In this document: piece after piece, positions 5,618-6,502 of the stretch
Numbering within the stretch: position 1 is the stretch's first letter
How the letters are laid out: each line of letters opens with the position of its first letter
Notes under the pieces: generated by a model
What the model was told of the DNA's origin: nothing
Seen by the model: the letters and a program-made list of their open reading frames with translations, nothing else
The model's database searches: none
Made by a program: the position numbers and the translations under genes
Origin: Bacteroidota bacterium
Lineage (GTDB): Bacteria > Bacteroidota > Bacteroidia > AKYH767-A > JABDAW01
Assembly: GCA_023251595.1 (NCBI GenBank)
Contig: JAHEYM010000239.1
Span: forward strand, 1 to 6,502
Length of the DNA: 6,502 bases
Direction of reading: 5' to 3'

Positions 5618-6502
5618 TTACATTTTTGTAAACTGTTTCATGGAGATCATTTTCTCATTAGAGAACCTGATGAAATAGTTGCCACCCGGTAATTCGTTTA
5701 TTGGAATGCTATTATCCACGTCCGGGAATTTATACATACCAACCAATTGTCCTGTCGCATTAATAATCTCCGCAGAGACTGCACCCGATGAAAAATCCAA
5801 ATTATCAATCACGATGCGTTCGCTGGCCGGATTTGGATATATATTAATTTCCGGATAAATATCCGTCACATCCAGTCCTGTCACCGTATTTTGATCAAAT
5901 ACGGAGAATGGGCTGAGCGAGGTCAGATGCGCTCTGTCTATGGCGTACATTCCCCCCATAACAGTGGTAGCAGATGCGAGAGCACTGGCATCCCAACTTC
6001 CTCCGATGTAGTGTGCAATGCGGGAATTGGAACGCATAAAACCATTCACTTCGGCAGCGGCCCACCAAATCAATTGAAGATTTAAATCGAGGTTTGAAGA
6101 AATATCAGAATGCACATTCCATGTAGCGTCAACAAGAGGCTGCGTAGCAGATATAAGCATACCTGAAGTTCCACTTGCATACACCCCCGAAGAAACGCCA
6201 ATTTGCACATTTCCGGATGCTGAACCTGAACTTAAAGTGACACTTGCCGGAAAATACATCGTAGCAGTTCCGATTGGAAAACTGGTTGCAAGAGAAGCGC
6301 CTGCAGCAATTGACATTGAAAGTGAACCGGTAATTCCGGTAATTATATAAGCAGTTCCTGACGCACCTGTAATGGTTCCAGCGGCACCAATTGTAAGTGT
6401 ATTGTTACCAATATTAATATATCCGGCCGTAAATGTTAAAGTACCCGAAACAGTCATGTCTGAAGATATCATGACAGAACCGCTTGCACTTATATTTACC
6501 GA
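5618..6502 (-). CDS. T9SS type A sorting domain-containing surface protein, C-terminal part
   Basis: This is the 3' part of a larger gene. The frame stays open to the window edge, and the ATG at 6472 is internal because the same Ser/Gly/Val-rich pattern continues upstream of it. The 294 visible residues begin with short repetitive beta-strand units (visible about 1-60: TVSGTLTF, IGNNTLTIG, AGTITGASGT), which resemble a right-handed beta-helix or adhesin-type repeat. A beta-rich region with FPIGTATMYFPASVTL (about 75-90) and a stretch with WNVHSDISSNLDLNLQLIWW (about 128-147) follow. The C-terminus (about 215-294) is a type A sorting domain: INIYPNPASERIVIDNL, then INATGQLV, then LPGGNYFIRF and a final KQFTKM. 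Such domains direct export across the outer membrane by the Por/type IX system and are normally cut off at the cell surface. The substrate or binding role cannot be told. It is followed by a strong terminator and is independent of the downstream cluster. Confidence 0.9.
   Translation of the reverse strand, partial: SVNISASGSVMISSDMTVSGTLTFTAGYINIGNNTLTIGAAGTITGASGTAYIITGITGSLSMSIAAGASLATSFPIGTATMYFPASVTLSSGSASGNVQIGVSSGVYASGTSGMLISATQPLVDATWNVHSDISSNLDLNLQLIWWAAAEVNGFMRSNSRIAHYIGGSWDASALASATTVMGGMYAIDRAHLTSLSPFSVFDQNTVTGLDVTDIYPEINIYPNPASERIVIDNLDFSSGAVSAEIINATGQLVGMYKFPDVDNSIPINELPGGNYFIRFSNEKMISMKQFTKM

Overview
The window looks like a chromosomal piece from a Bacteroidetes (Bacteroidota) bacterium. 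The evidence is moderate-to-low GC, A-rich leaders in place of Shine-Dalgarno (SD) sites before most genes, TAnnTTTG-type -7 promoter elements, a type IX secretion (T9SS) C-terminal sorting domain, and an outer-membrane barrel plus OmpA architecture typical of this phylum. The genus cannot be told from the window.

Plus strand, 1-2022: the window opens inside the 3' end of a thioredoxin-domain/DUF255 (YyaL/SSP411-like) gene. A 179-bp intergenic region follows, with CGCAAAG-type tandem and inverted repeats that carry two TACCTTTG promoter-like boxes. Next is a complete kynureninase gene (kynU) of tryptophan/kynurenine metabolism. No other kynurenine-pathway gene is present.

Minus strand, 5435 down to 2046: five closely spaced genes, probably one transcription unit, all with envelope-like or low-complexity character. 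In transcription order they are: a Tyr-rich secreted 141-aa protein; a 663-aa OmpA-family protein (signal peptide, beta-barrel, degenerate OmpA-like domain, Ig-like region, canonical peptidoglycan-binding OmpA domain); a 106-aa protein with a signal peptide and C-terminal membrane anchor; a 76-aa disordered Asp/Lys-rich protein; and a YtxH-family membrane protein. It converges on kynU with a 23-bp gap. A reasonable inference is an envelope-maintenance or stress module, but no member has a function proven by sequence alone.

Minus strand, 5618-6502: the C-terminal 294 residues of a T9SS-secreted surface protein, ending in a sorting domain and followed by a strong intrinsic terminator that separates it from the envelope cluster.

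The most unusual signal is inside the 106-aa gene. Its mRNA carries a 15-nt extended SD sequence (AGAAAGGAGGTGATC) whose core is locked in a perfect 11-bp hairpin with an anti-SD-like arm. This is odd for a phylum that largely avoids SD-led initiation. No clear-cut new defence or mobile system is visible.
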